From DATGLW01 sp035293965 (GTDB lineage: Bacteria; Actinomycetota; Acidimicrobiia; Acidimicrobiales; RAAP-2): a stretch of 55,293 nt of DNA. Made by a program: the position numbers and the translations under genes. The DNA is taken from contig DATGLW010000087.1 of the NCBI GenBank assembly GCA_035293965.1, positions 1 to 55,293 on the forward strand, given 5' to 3'. Below the pieces are notes generated by a model. The model ran no database searches. It had not been told where the DNA came from and worked only from the letters and a program-made list of their open reading frames with translations. Shown piece by piece: positions 1-7,585 of the stretch (its first letter is position 1; every line of letters begins with the position of its first letter).

Positions 1-219
1 CGACGTCCGTGACCACCGCTTCGGCTTCAGAAGGCTGACGTCAATCCCGAGCACAGGCTGTTCTCGACCCAGAACGAGGTTTCGGCGCTCGCTCTGCTCG
101 CCGTCATGTCCGGGTCAAGGCTTATTGAACGGTCTCGGTTAGCGGCCGTTCGCCGTGGGCCGGGCGGCCCGGGTGACCGGGGGGCGGCTCCTCGGGGCCG
201 TCCCCGCGGCGACACGGCG
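1..219. other. Left-edge stretch with no recognisable gene
   Basis: No reading frame here resembles a known protein. The first 110 bases are less GC-rich than the surroundings and might be the tail of a neighbouring gene or a decayed insertion, but I cannot name it. The right half (from about 145) is a G/C-only block containing the hairpin GGGCCG-GG-CGGCCC and one copy of a dispersed 29-bp repeat. It lies just beyond the stop codon of the minus-strand SDR gene, so it may act as that gene's 3' structure. Confidence 0.4.
162..190. repeat. Dispersed 29-bp GC repeat, copy 1
   Basis: This segment contains CCCGGGTGACCGGGGGGCGG and matches 37131-37159 at 27 of 29 positions. Both copies sit at the 3' end of a minus-strand gene (here 30 bp past the SDR stop, there in the last codons of a histidine kinase), in the same orientation relative to that gene. 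Seen directly; function unknown. Confidence 0.6.
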
Positions 220-951
220 TCAGCGCAGGAACATCCCCCCGTCGGCCATGAGCACGACGCCGGTCGTGTACCGGGACCTCACGAGGCCGAGCACCGCTTC
301 GGCGATCTCGTCGGCCTGGCCAACCCGCCGCAAGGGTGCGCGCGCCTCGACCTGGCGGCGGAGGTCGTCGAGGCCGGCGGTGCCTGCCCACGGGGTCTCG
401 ACCAGCCCCGGGGCGACCGCATTGACTCGGATCTCGGGGCCGAGGGCATTGGCGAGCAGCGCGGTCAGGTGGTTGAGCCCGGCTTTGGACACCGCGTAGG
501 GGATGCTGCTCCCCACTGGGCGGCTGCCGGCCCGCGACGACACGTTGACGACCACCCCGTCGCCCGTCGCTCGCAAGTGCGGCACGGCTGCCCGGATGAC
601 GTGCCACGGGCCCAGCAGGTTCACGCCGAGGATCCGCGTCCACAGCTCGTCGGTGACGGCCTCGAGGTCGGCGTGGGGTACCGTCGCCGTGGTGCCGGCG
701 CTATTGACCACCACGTCGAGCCGGCCGTGCCGCTCGACGGCGGTGGCGACGATTCGCCGGGCGTCGCCGTCGTCGGCCACGTCGCCCTGCACGTACGAGC
801 CACCGAGCTCGGCTGCCAGCGCCTCGCCCCGCTGCACCGAGCGGGAGGAGCACACGACGACGGTCATCTCCTCGGCAGCCAAGGCCCGGCACACAGCGGC
901 CCCGATGCCGCTCGAGCCGCCGGTGACGAGGGCGACGTGCGGATCGGCCAT
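220..951 (-). CDS. SDR-family NAD(P)-dependent oxidoreductase
   Basis: A classical short-chain dehydrogenase/reductase of 243 residues, the usual length. The N-terminal Rossmann loop TGGSSGIG binds the nucleotide, NSAG follows at mid-protein, and the catalytic Ser (VSSRAG) and YAVSK supply the Ser-Tyr-Lys triad. The C-terminus (TGVVLMADGGMFLR) is the normal SDR ending. It should interconvert an alcohol and a ketone in the cytosol, but the substrate cannot be read from the sequence. It is monocistronic and divergent from the amidase at 1083; the 131-bp gap between them carries a tandem repeat. A GGGAG lies directly before the ATG, closer than an ideal ribosome site, so the start is likely but not certain. 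Confidence 0.9.
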   Translation of the reverse strand: MADPHVALVTGGSSGIGAAVCRALAAEEMTVVVCSSRSVQRGEALAAELGGSYVQGDVADDGDARRIVATAVERHGRLDVVVNSAGTTATVPHADLEAVTDELWTRILGVNLLGPWHVIRAAVPHLRATGDGVVVNVSSRAGSRPVGSSIPYAVSKAGLNHLTALLANALGPEIRVNAVAPGLVETPWAGTAGLDDLRRQVEARAPLRRVGQADEIAEAVLGLVRSRYTTGVVLMADGGMFLR

Positions 952-969
952 CTCCCGGACAGTAGCGGG

Positions 970-1045
970 CGCTCCCTGCCGGCGTTCCCTGCCGGCGTTC
1001 CCTGCCGGCGCGGCCTGCGCTCCCTGCCGGCGCTCTTTGCCTGCG
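970..1045. repeat. Tandem 13-bp repeat (CCCTGCCGGCGTT) in a divergent gap
   Basis: The unit CCCTGCCGGCGTT occurs three times in a row, followed by degenerate copies (CCCTGCCGGCGCT and a TTTGCCTGCGCG variant). It fills most of the gap between the divergent SDR and amidase genes, where promoters should lie. It is one of many short GC-rich tandem duplications in this window. Confidence 0.75.
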
Positions 1046-1082
1046 CGCGGACACCGAGCGCAGGGAGTGTGACACTTGTGCG

Positions 1083-2078
1083 GTGGCAGCGAGCAGGCCC
1101 CGACGTGTCCGACGCCGAGCCGTGAGCCTGGCGGCCACCGCTTTCGTCGTGCTCGTGCTGGTCACGGGGCACTCGGCGCTCCGGACGGTTGGTCGCAGCC
1201 TGCGCCGCGCGGCAGCCGCGGTGGGCCTCCTCTCGCCCTCTTCGGGCGCCACGCCCCTCGACCCCGCCGCCTTCGCGCCCGGCGCCTGCGTGGCATTCGC
1301 TCCCACGCACGGGGATCGACGCCAGACGGTGTTCCTCGATGCGGGCCACGGTGGCATCGACCCTGGGGGCATCGGCACCACCGAGGCGGGCACGACGATC
1401 GACGAGGCCAGGGTCAACCTGTCGATCGAGCTCGACACGATGGCCATCCTGCGCGCGCAGGGATACCGGGTCGTGGTCTCGCGCACGAAGAACTCGACCG
1501 TCGTCCGGCTCGGACCGGGCGAGACCGACCAGGGGGTGCTCTCCCTGCAGGGGGCGCACGACGACGTGGCGGCAAGGGACGTCTGCGCGAACCTGGCCCG
1601 GGCCGACGTGCTCGTGGGCATCTACATGGACGCCGGCGCCAGTCCCGACGACTCGGGAAGCGTCAGCATCTACGACGCCGACCGCCCCTTCGCGCAGGAC
1701 AACCTCCGCCTGGCGAGCCTTTTGCAAGAAGACGTCCTGTCGGCGATGAACCGCCAGGGCTGGCAGATCCCCGACGACGGCGTCGAGCCCGACACCGGGT
1801 TCGGCTCGTCCGTCGGTGACCCTGCCGAGGGCGGCCTGGCCGCCGCGGCCGCCCAGTACGACCACCTCCTGCTCATCGGTCCCTCGATGGCGGGCTACTT
1901 CACGACGCCGAGCGAGATGCCGGGGGCTGTCCTCGAGCCGCTGTACCTGACCGATCCCTTCGAGGGCTCGATCGCGGCGAGCGCCCCCGACCAGCACGTC
2001 ATCGCCGGGGGAATCGCCCAGGCGGTCGAGCAGTACCTCGCACCGCCAGCACCCCGGTCGACGGCGGCACGGGCCTGA
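1083..2078 (+). CDS. Exported N-acetylmuramoyl-L-alanine amidase-like protein (Amidase_3)
   Basis: Predicted zinc amidase of 331 residues that would cleave the amide between MurNAc and the stem peptide of peptidoglycan outside the membrane. The GTG start gives a basic n-region (RPRRVRRR) and a hydrophobic stretch at about 14-30, so it is exported or anchored. The Amidase_3 hallmark DAGHGGIDPG lies near residue 82, with the zinc His in it. An E follows in the TTEAG/DEARVN region, and the segment containing LVGIYMDAGASPDDSGS is where the family normally has a metal His (SIHxN). Here that position reads YMDAG, so the third metal ligand seems to be missing and activity is uncertain. No clear ribosome site precedes the GTG. 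Confidence 0.75.
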   Translation: MAASRPRRVRRRAVSLAATAFVVLVLVTGHSALRTVGRSLRRAAAAVGLLSPSSGATPLDPAAFAPGACVAFAPTHGDRRQTVFLDAGHGGIDPGGIGTTEAGTTIDEARVNLSIELDTMAILRAQGYRVVVSRTKNSTVVRLGPGETDQGVLSLQGAHDDVAARDVCANLARADVLVGIYMDAGASPDDSGSVSIYDADRPFAQDNLRLASLLQEDVLSAMNRQGWQIPDDGVEPDTGFGSSVGDPAEGGLAAAAAQYDHLLLIGPSMAGYFTTPSEMPGAVLEPLYLTDPFEGSIAASAPDQHVIAGGIAQAVEQYLAPPAPRSTAARA

Positions 2079-2203
2079 CCGCCGCGCCAAGCGCGGCCTG
2101 GTCGGCGGCACCGGCTCGAGCCTCCGGTGGCGGCAAGCGCTGGCCTCCTGGTCGCGCTGGGCCGCGGCGATGCTCGCCGGAGCGGCGCGCGGGGCCGGGG
2201 CAC

Positions 2204-2209
2204 TACGAT
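2204..2209 (+). promoter_or_regulatory. Candidate -10 box TACGAT
   Basis: TACGAT lies 24 bp before the VOC-gene ATG and is followed by the purine-rich ribosome site GAGAGGGAGGG (2219-2229). No convincing -35 box is visible. Confidence 0.3.
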
Positions 2210-2232
2210 CGGGCTGCGAGAGGGAGGGACCG

Positions 2233-2586
2233 ATGAGCGACTACGACGTACGGATGGTCATCCTGTCGACGGACAACCTCGACGAGTCGATCCGCTTCTA
2301 CACGGAGACCCTGGGGATGCCGCTCAAGTTCCGCGATGGAGCCCACTATGCGGCCATCGACGGGGGGTCGATCACCATCGCGCTCGCGACAGCGGTGGAC
2401 CACCCCATGCCCGGGCAGGTCGTCGTCGGCATCAAGACCGCTGACGTCGACGCCGCAGCAGAGGCCGTCGACGCGAATGGCGGAGGCATCGTGAAGCCCC
2501 CGTACAACGACGCGCACGAGCGCCGCGGCGTCGTCTACGACAACAAGGGCAACGGCCTCGTCTTCTACAGTCCACTGCCCCGCTGA
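2233..2586 (+). CDS. VOC/glyoxalase-fold protein
   Basis: A 117-residue single-domain protein of the vicinal oxygen chelate superfamily. The two beta-alpha-beta-beta-beta halves are recognisable: LSTDNLDESIRFYTETLGMPLKF begins the first and KTADVDAAAEAVDANGG the second, and the chain ends GNGLVFYSPL. Members are metal enzymes (glyoxalase, dioxygenase, fosfomycin-resistance type) or binding proteins; the substrate cannot be assigned. The ATG is preceded at good spacing by GAGAGGGAGGG, which decides this start over an upstream in-frame ATG at 2170. Confidence 0.85.
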   Translation: MSDYDVRMVILSTDNLDESIRFYTETLGMPLKFRDGAHYAAIDGGSITIALATAVDHPMPGQVVVGIKTADVDAAAEAVDANGGGIVKPPYNDAHERRGVVYDNKGNGLVFYSPLPR

Positions 2587-2711
2587 GGTTCGCCGGTTTC
2601 CCTGCACCGCTTACGCCGCCGACGGGCCAGGGGTGAGGCGGCCGCACCGACCCCGCGCCCGCCAGGTGCCGGCTCTCGCGCCCGCCCGGCCGAATACATC
2701 TCGTCTTCCGA

Positions 2712-2717
2712 TATACT
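2712..2717 (+). promoter_or_regulatory. Candidate -10 box TATACT with strong ribosome site
   Basis: TATACT sits in a locally AT-rich island, about 43 bp before the GTG at 2760. An excellent Shine-Dalgarno sequence, GGAAGGAGGTG, covers 2746-2756. The -35 region is not obvious. Confidence 0.35.
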
Positions 2718-2759
2718 CGTAGCGCGACAGGATCGTCCACGATGGGAAGGAGGTGCATC

Positions 2760-3197
2760 GTGAGTAGCAGATACGCGACGAACGTGTTGCTTGCGTTGTT
2801 CGGAGGTTTCATCGTCGTGGTGAGTCAGTCCTTCCGGCCGTCGGTGGCCGGTTGGGTCGCGTTCGGGTTCGGCATCGCCGTCGTGGCGATCTCGCTGCTT
2901 GCCCAGCTCGATCGGTCTCGAGGGATCGTGCAACGCTGGATGGACGCAGCCATGGTGGCGTTGGGCGGGCTCGCCATGGGCTTCGGGGTGGGGGCCTCCG
3001 GCACAGCGGAGCGTTGGACGGTGTTCGCGTTCGCGGTGGGCTGGGTCACGCTCTCGATCGCGGGCCTCACCGTTCACGAGGTCGCCCAGTGGCGCGCCGA
3101 GAAGGGGCTCGGCCGGCTGCACTGGTTCCCGTCAGTGGAGCCGGCATCAACCGCCCAGCCACGCGAGCCGGCCTACGGCAGATCACACGTGGCCTGA
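2760..3197 (+). CDS. Small integral membrane protein, unknown function
   Basis: A 145-residue protein with four hydrophobic segments, roughly residues 5-22, 26-46, 60-78 and 84-104, then a soluble tail of about 40 residues rich in Trp, Arg and Pro. The pattern is that of a small four-helix membrane protein resembling SPW-repeat proteins, though the SPW motif itself is absent, so I do not assign that family. AAGGAGGT just upstream fixes the GTG start at 2760 rather than the in-frame ATG at 2742. It has its own promoter-like region and no operon partner. Confidence 0.65.
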   Translation: MSSRYATNVLLALFGGFIVVVSQSFRPSVAGWVAFGFGIAVVAISLLAQLDRSRGIVQRWMDAAMVALGGLAMGFGVGASGTAERWTVFAFAVGWVTLSIAGLTVHEVAQWRAEKGLGRLHWFPSVEPASTAQPREPAYGRSHVA

Positions 3198-3318
3198 CCC
3201 GACCACACCCGTCTGGTGAATCAACCGGCGGATCGTGAATCCCTGCACGCGGACCGGTCCCGGGCTCGCGGACCGGTCCGCGGTCGCGGCTCACCTCCTT
3301 CGGCCCACGGGACCCCCC

Positions 3319-3538
3319 GTGGCATTGCCGTGGACGTCGCCTTCGAGACCATCCACGACGACAACGACCGGCTCGCGGCCGAGGGCGCGAGCGCGTCGAC
3401 CCTTCTGGTCGGCGTGCCCACCCCGACCCGCGGCAGCTCGCGATCGCGACGGATAGCGCGGTCACGGTGTGCCAGAGCTCGACCGCAGGACGCGCAGTTG
3501 CCGTCGGCAATCCTTGTCCGGCACATCGAGCGGGGTAG
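3319..3538 (+). pseudogene. Possible frameshifted gene remnant
   Basis: The 366-bp gap between 3197 and 3564 has no intact gene. Frame 3 from 3321 reads IAVDVAFETIHDDNDRLAA then SASTLLVGVPTP with strongly coding-like third positions (nearly all G or C). Near 3430 the coding character moves to another frame, reading QLAIATDSAVTVCQSS, and reaches a TAG at 3536. This looks like one open frame broken by a single indel. I do not recognise the protein family. A direct repeat containing GCGGACCGGTC lies just upstream (3249-3285). Confidence 0.25.
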
Positions 3539-3563
3539 CTCGACGACCGTTGCACCGTCGCCT

Positions 3564-4451
3564 TCAGGACCCGGCCGATGTGCGGTCCGCCGCCTCCAGC
3601 TGGGCCAGCTCCTCGGCGCTCAACTGCAGCCACGCCGCGTCGACGTTGTCGTCGGCATGGGCGATCTTCGAGGTGCCCGGGATCGGCACCATGACCGGAG
3701 ACCGTGCCAGCAGCCACGCGACGGCGACCTGCTGTGGCGAGGTCCCGCGAGCCTCGGCGATGGCATCGACGACCGGCGCGGCCGGCGTGCCCCCGAAGAT
3801 GTTGGGTGAGTGTGCCAGGAAGGGGATGCCCTGGGCCTCGCACGCCCGCAGCACCCCTTCGGCGCCGCGGCGACCGACGTTGTAGGCGTTCTGGACGGAC
3901 ACGACCTCGCAGAGCGACTGCGCGATCGCGAGCTGGTCGAGATTGACGTTGGAGACCCCGATGTGGCGGACCTTCCCGGCCTGCTGGAGCTCGACGAACG
4001 CCCCCACTGTGTCCTCGTAGGGCACGTCGGGGTCGGGCACGTGCACCTGGTACAGGTCGATACAGTCGACCCGGAGGCGTCGCAGGCTCTTGTCGCACTC
4101 CTCTTTGATGTGCTCGGGGCGGCCCAGCGGGGGCAGGGACGTCTTCCCCGGCTCGATCTTGCCGGGGCGGAACCCCGCCTTCGTGCCGATCAGCACGTCG
4201 TCGGGGTACGGGTGCAGCGCTTCGGCGAGGATCTCCTCGCATTCGCCGTAGCCGTAGATGTTCGCCACGTCGAAGACGTTCACGCCCCGCTCGTAGACGC
4301 GCCGGCACAGGGCGATCGCCTCGCCGCGGTCGCGGACGCCCGCCGCGTTGCGCGCCCCGGACACTCGCATGGCGCCGAAGCCGAGGCGCCGGACCTTCTT
4401 GCCCGCCAGCTCGACAGTGCCGGCAGTGGTGTCCTCCAGACTACGCGCCAC
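3564..4451 (-). CDS. Aldo/keto reductase
   Basis: A 295-residue (alpha/beta)8-barrel NADPH-dependent oxidoreductase. The AKR tetrad is visible: Asp and Tyr in FDVANIYGYGECEEIL, Lys in LIGTKAGF and His in DLYQVHVPDPD. The NADP-binding end is present as MVPIPGTSKIAHADDN. The GTG start at 4451 is supported by GCGGAGGT with a 6-nt spacer. The gene is divergent from the nitroreductase at 4699 and appears monocistronic. The physiological substrate (sugar, quinone, aldehyde) cannot be told from the sequence; the family is certain. Confidence 0.92.
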   Translation of the reverse strand: MARSLEDTTAGTVELAGKKVRRLGFGAMRVSGARNAAGVRDRGEAIALCRRVYERGVNVFDVANIYGYGECEEILAEALHPYPDDVLIGTKAGFRPGKIEPGKTSLPPLGRPEHIKEECDKSLRRLRVDCIDLYQVHVPDPDVPYEDTVGAFVELQQAGKVRHIGVSNVNLDQLAIAQSLCEVVSVQNAYNVGRRGAEGVLRACEAQGIPFLAHSPNIFGGTPAAPVVDAIAEARGTSPQQVAVAWLLARSPVMVPIPGTSKIAHADDNVDAAWLQLSAEELAQLEAADRTSAGS

Positions 4452-4698
4452 CTGTTACCTCCGCTTCCCTCTGGCCGGCCGATCCCGGCGTCGCCAGCTC
4501 TCCTCCTCAGGAGAACCCTGCCCGGCTTGCCCCGGGAGCCACGGTAGCTCGCCTCGTCGGCCACGATCTCGATGCGACTCGGGCAAGATTCCGGCGCACG
4601 GTCGAGCAGCAGTCCGCACATCGAGCACTCCATGCCCGTCGAGCGGCGGTTCGCCCGGGCCCCGTGACATCGGGCAAACCGGCTGGCAGGATCGTGCC

Positions 4699-5418
4699 AT
4701 GGACCTCGGCTACGCCATGCGCACGACCCCCGCCACCAGACAGTTCACCGACGACCCGCTGCCGGACCGCGTGCTGTGGGACATCCTCGACCAGGCACGG
4801 TTCGCCCCCAACGGCGGGAACCGCCAGGGCTGGCACGTCATCGTGGTCCGCGACGCCGGGCTCAAGCATCGCATCGCGGCGCTGTGGGAGCTCGCACAGC
4901 GCGAGGACCACGCGTTCTACGCAGCCGGCTTGGTGCCGTTCGTGGCGTCCGAGGCCTACTGGCGCAACCCGCCGGGCGGTCCCTCGATCCAGCCGATCGA
5001 CCTCGAGGCGGCACGCCAAACGCCCGTCCAGCACATGGCCGGGGCGATGCCCGAACTGGTGGCCAATGCCCCGGTGGTGCTGCTCATCACCCTCGATCTC
5101 GAGCGAGCGACTGCCATGGACAGCGGCCTCGGGCGGCTCAGCATCTCGGCCGGCGCCTCGGTCTACCCCTTCGCGCACAACATCCTGCTGTCGGCACGCG
5201 CTGCGGGCTACGGCGGGGTGTTGACCAGCGTCCTCGTCCGCCAGGAGCCGGCCGTCAAGGAGCTCCTGCGCATCCCTGAGAACCACGCCCTTGCCTGCAC
5301 CATCCCGCTCGGCAAGCCGGCCAGGGAGATCACCCACCTCCGGCGTCGGCCCGTCGAGGCGTTCGCGACCCTCGACTACTTCGACGGTCCACCCTTCGCC
5401 AGACCCGCAGCCGGCTGA
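4699..5418 (+). CDS. Nitroreductase-family FMN flavoprotein
   Basis: A 239-residue member of the nitroreductase fold, which uses FMN and NAD(P)H to reduce nitro groups, quinones or flavins. The N-terminal FMN-binding segment reads TTPATRQFTDDPLPDRVL then ILDQARFAPNGGNRQGWH, and the C-terminal FMN loop has AGYGGVLTSVLVRQEPAVKELL and ALACTIPLG. An insertion around residues 70-115 rich in Pro and Gln is typical of the cap region. A longer in-frame extension from 4348 is not credible, because it overlaps the AKR gene antisense and is low-complexity. Its substrate is unknown. Confidence 0.85.
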   Translation: MDLGYAMRTTPATRQFTDDPLPDRVLWDILDQARFAPNGGNRQGWHVIVVRDAGLKHRIAALWELAQREDHAFYAAGLVPFVASEAYWRNPPGGPSIQPIDLEAARQTPVQHMAGAMPELVANAPVVLLITLDLERATAMDSGLGRLSISAGASVYPFAHNILLSARAAGYGGVLTSVLVRQEPAVKELLRIPENHALACTIPLGKPAREITHLRRRPVEAFATLDYFDGPPFARPAAG

Positions 5419-5771
5419 GCCGGCCCTGCCCGCTCGACGTCAGCCGCACCGCCCGGCGAAGCCTGGCGGGCGCATGCCGGGGCCGCGGTTCGTCACCGGC
5501 TCCAGCTCGCAGAGCGAGTGGACCAGGAACGGGGTCCGGCCAGCCGCTCGGGTACCGCCGTCGGTGCAGGTGCACGAAGAGCTCAACCGTCTGCTGAGCG
5601 GCAGCGCGGGCAGGCCACAACGTCGTCTCGGCGTTCGTCGAGCTCGCGATCCGCCTCGTTCGGTCAAAGGTGGCTTGGAGACTGGGTTCTTCAGGTCGAA
5701 GCGACTCGCCCACACGACCTCCCGGCGGTTCTCGCCGTCGCGGTCGGAGTGCGCCTCCACTCCACCGGGGC
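5419..5771. other. 353-bp gap with possible decayed coding sequence
   Basis: The gap lies between convergent genes. On the minus strand two overlapping frames each carry short protein-like pieces (VVWASRFDLKNPVS, and TNAETTLWPARAAAQQTVEL then FVHLHRRR) that would join only with a frameshift. Neither piece is recognisable. GC content drops around 5640-5720. I see no RNA gene or terminator here. Confidence 0.3.
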
Positions 5772-6608
5772 TCACACGACGCGACATGCCGTGAGCAGCA
5801 GGTACTCCCATTCCATGACCATCGTGGTGGTGCCTCTGTCGTGCCGGCGGGCGAGGTCGCTCAGGTCTCGATCGAGTTCGGCCGCTCTCTGGGGCTCATC
5901 GGCGAGCGCCCGATACGCGGCGACCGTTGGGCCGTAGTTCTCCTTGAAGTAGTCGCGAAATTCGTCCGGCGTCGTGAAGCGCCTCACCGTGACGGTTTGC
6001 CGGGATACCGCGACGTCGGTCACGCGATCGCCGAGGAGGGCCCGGACGTGGTCCTCGTCACCCCACAGGGGTGGGGGCTGGGCGCCCGGTGGAAGGGGCG
6101 GCGAGTACGGCTTCATGGTGGCGAACATCTGGCCGACGAAGCCTTCCGGGGTCCAGCTCAGCAGACCGATCCTGCCCCCCGGGCGGCAGACCCGGACCAA
6201 CTCGTCTGCGCTGGCCTGGTGGTGAGGGGCGAACATGACGCCGACGCACGACAGCACGACGTCGAAGGTGGCGTTCGGGAAGGGCAGCGACTCGGCGTCG
6301 CCCTCCCGCCAGGCGATGTCGACGCCCGCCGACGCTGCCAGGCGCCGGCCGACTTCGAGCAGCGTCGGGGTGAGGTCGCAGGCACTGACCTGCGCCCCAC
6401 GCAGGGCCGCCGGGATGGCGGCGTTGCCCGAGCCGCACGCCACGTCGAGCACGGCATCGCCGCGCTGGACGCCGCACGCCTCCACCAGCACCGATCCCAG
6501 GTCAGGGATGAGGTCGGCGGCCACGGCCGGGTAGTCGCCCATCGCCCACATCGCCCGATGCCGAGCTTTGAGCTCGGCATCGACAGGGTAGTCGTCCTGC
6601 ACGGTCAC
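5772..6608 (-). CDS. Class I SAM-dependent methyltransferase
   Basis: A 278-residue methyltransferase with a seven-strand Rossmann fold. Motif I is VLDVACGSGNAAIPAA, motif II ends in ACDLTP, motif III reads EGDAESLPFPNATFDVVLS, and the post-motif is CRPGGRIGLLSWTPEG. This layout matches the UbiE/Methyltransf_11 group acting on small molecules. The start is fixed at the GTG at 6608 by AAGGAGA 6 nt upstream; a longer version from 6656 lacks a ribosome site. The gene is divergent from an HxlR regulator 108 bp away, so it is probably the target of that regulator. Substrate unknown. Confidence 0.88.
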   Translation of the reverse strand: MTVQDDYPVDAELKARHRAMWAMGDYPAVAADLIPDLGSVLVEACGVQRGDAVLDVACGSGNAAIPAALRGAQVSACDLTPTLLEVGRRLAASAGVDIAWREGDAESLPFPNATFDVVLSCVGVMFAPHHQASADELVRVCRPGGRIGLLSWTPEGFVGQMFATMKPYSPPLPPGAQPPPLWGDEDHVRALLGDRVTDVAVSRQTVTVRRFTTPDEFRDYFKENYGPTVAAYRALADEPQRAAELDRDLSDLARRHDRGTTTMVMEWEYLLLTACRVV

Positions 6609-6682
6609 GCCATCTCTCCTTGTCTCGCCGTGGGCCAGCGCTTGCCCGAGGGTCATCGTCGGGCCGCGCCATCACCAAGGCA

Positions 6683-6709
6683 AGTACAAATACTGAAGCG
6701 GGCTAGTGT
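6683..6709 (+). promoter_or_regulatory. Promoter of the HxlR gene with candidate operator
   Basis: TAGTGT (6704-6709) is followed by exactly 7 nt and then the GTG at 6717, the arrangement of a leaderless actinobacterial promoter. The dyad AGTA-CAAA-TACT (6683-6694) lies where the -35 region should be and resembles the short AGTAC/GTACT dyads bound by HxlR-type proteins. Placement between divergent genes suggests autoregulation; this is inference. Confidence 0.4.
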
Positions 6710-6716
6710 GGGCATC

Positions 6717-7448
6717 GTGGAGGGGTACGGCCAGTTCTGCCCGGTGTCCAAGGCCGCTGAGGTGATCTGCCAACGCTGGACGCCGCTCATCGTGCGCGAG
6801 CTCCTCGTCGGCAGCACCCGGTTCAACGAGATCCGACGCGGCGTACCCACGTGCTCACCGGCACTCCTGTCCAAGCGACTCAGGGATCTCCAGCGCGCCG
6901 GGATCATCGATCGAGACGCCAGCTCCTACCGGTTGACGGAGGCCGGTCGGGAGCTGTTGCCGATCGTCCTCGCCCTCGGTCAATGGGGGCAACGTTGGGT
7001 TCGTACCGACTACAGACCTGACGAGCTCGACCCTGGCCTGCTGCTGTGGGACGTCCGCCGCAACCTTGCGCCAGGCGGCCTGGGCGTACCCTCGGCCACC
7101 CTCCAGTTCGTGTTTCCCACGCTTCCGCTCAAGCGGCGCTTCTATTGGCTCGTGGTCGACGCCCACGACGTCGACCTCTGCCTCACCGACCCGGGAAGGG
7201 AGATCGACGTCACGATCGAAGCCGACCTCCGCGCCCTGACGGAAGTGTGGATGGGTGATACCCGCTTCACCGACGCGCTCGCAGACGGGCGCATCACGCT
7301 TCGCGGTCCAACCCGACTCACTCGGCGGGTCCCGACCTGGTTCGGCCAACATCCGCAGTTCGCCAAGATCCGACCGGCGGGATCGGCGCGATCCGCCCGG
7401 CGTGGACGGTCATCTGATAGTTCTTCTTCACGGCGGTCCCCTTCCTGA
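6717..7448 (+). CDS. HxlR-type winged-helix regulator with C-terminal SCP2-like domain
   Basis: A 243-residue transcription regulator. Residues 1-100 form an HxlR winged helix: CPVSKAAEVICQRWTPLIVR contains the conserved N-terminal Cys, followed by GSTRFNEIRRGVP, SPALLSKRLRDLQRAGII and LTEAGREL. Residues 120-225 look like the SCP2/alkyl-sulfatase-type ligand pocket often fused to this group (LCLTDPGREIDVTIEADLRA, then a Trp-x-Gly-Asp and LRGP). The last 25 or so residues are Arg/Ser-rich and may be a read-through tail. No ribosome site is visible; TAGTGT-N7-GTG implies leaderless translation. It probably controls the divergent methyltransferase. Confidence 0.82.
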   Translation: MEGYGQFCPVSKAAEVICQRWTPLIVRELLVGSTRFNEIRRGVPTCSPALLSKRLRDLQRAGIIDRDASSYRLTEAGRELLPIVLALGQWGQRWVRTDYRPDELDPGLLLWDVRRNLAPGGLGVPSATLQFVFPTLPLKRRFYWLVVDAHDVDLCLTDPGREIDVTIEADLRALTEVWMGDTRFTDALADGRITLRGPTRLTRRVPTWFGQHPQFAKIRPAGSARSARRGRSSDSSSSRRSPS

Positions 7449-7464
7449 GTTGGATGTCTTGTCA

Positions 7465-7473
7465 GGACGCCCG
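7465..7473. repeat. Target-site duplication, left copy (GGACGCCCG)
   Basis: The 9-mer GGACGCCCG directly abuts the left end of the IS element and is repeated identically at 8912-8920 directly after its right end. Eight- to nine-bp duplications are normal for IS256-family transposition. Confidence 0.9.
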
Positions 7474-7507
7474 GAGTTATAACCAGAAGTTGTGGATCCC
7501 CGATCTC
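7474..7507 (+). repeat. Left terminal inverted repeat of the IS
   Basis: About 34 bp; outermost bases GAGT, core AGTTGTGGA, then ATCTC. Aligned with the right end, 16 of the first 23 positions match, including all of GAGT and AGTTGTGGA. Confidence 0.75.
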
Positions 7508-7585
7508 ATGAAGGGCGCGACGTACCCTCCAAGTTGACCAAACCAACGATGCCGCCGGTTGACGCCGGCGGGGAGGGATACGCCA

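Noticed and set aside
7390..7440. Small minus-strand frame VKKNYQMTVHAGRIAP with AAGGGG before its GTG
   Set aside because: It overlaps the HxlR 3' end antisense, soon loses protein character and has no partner; too weak to call.
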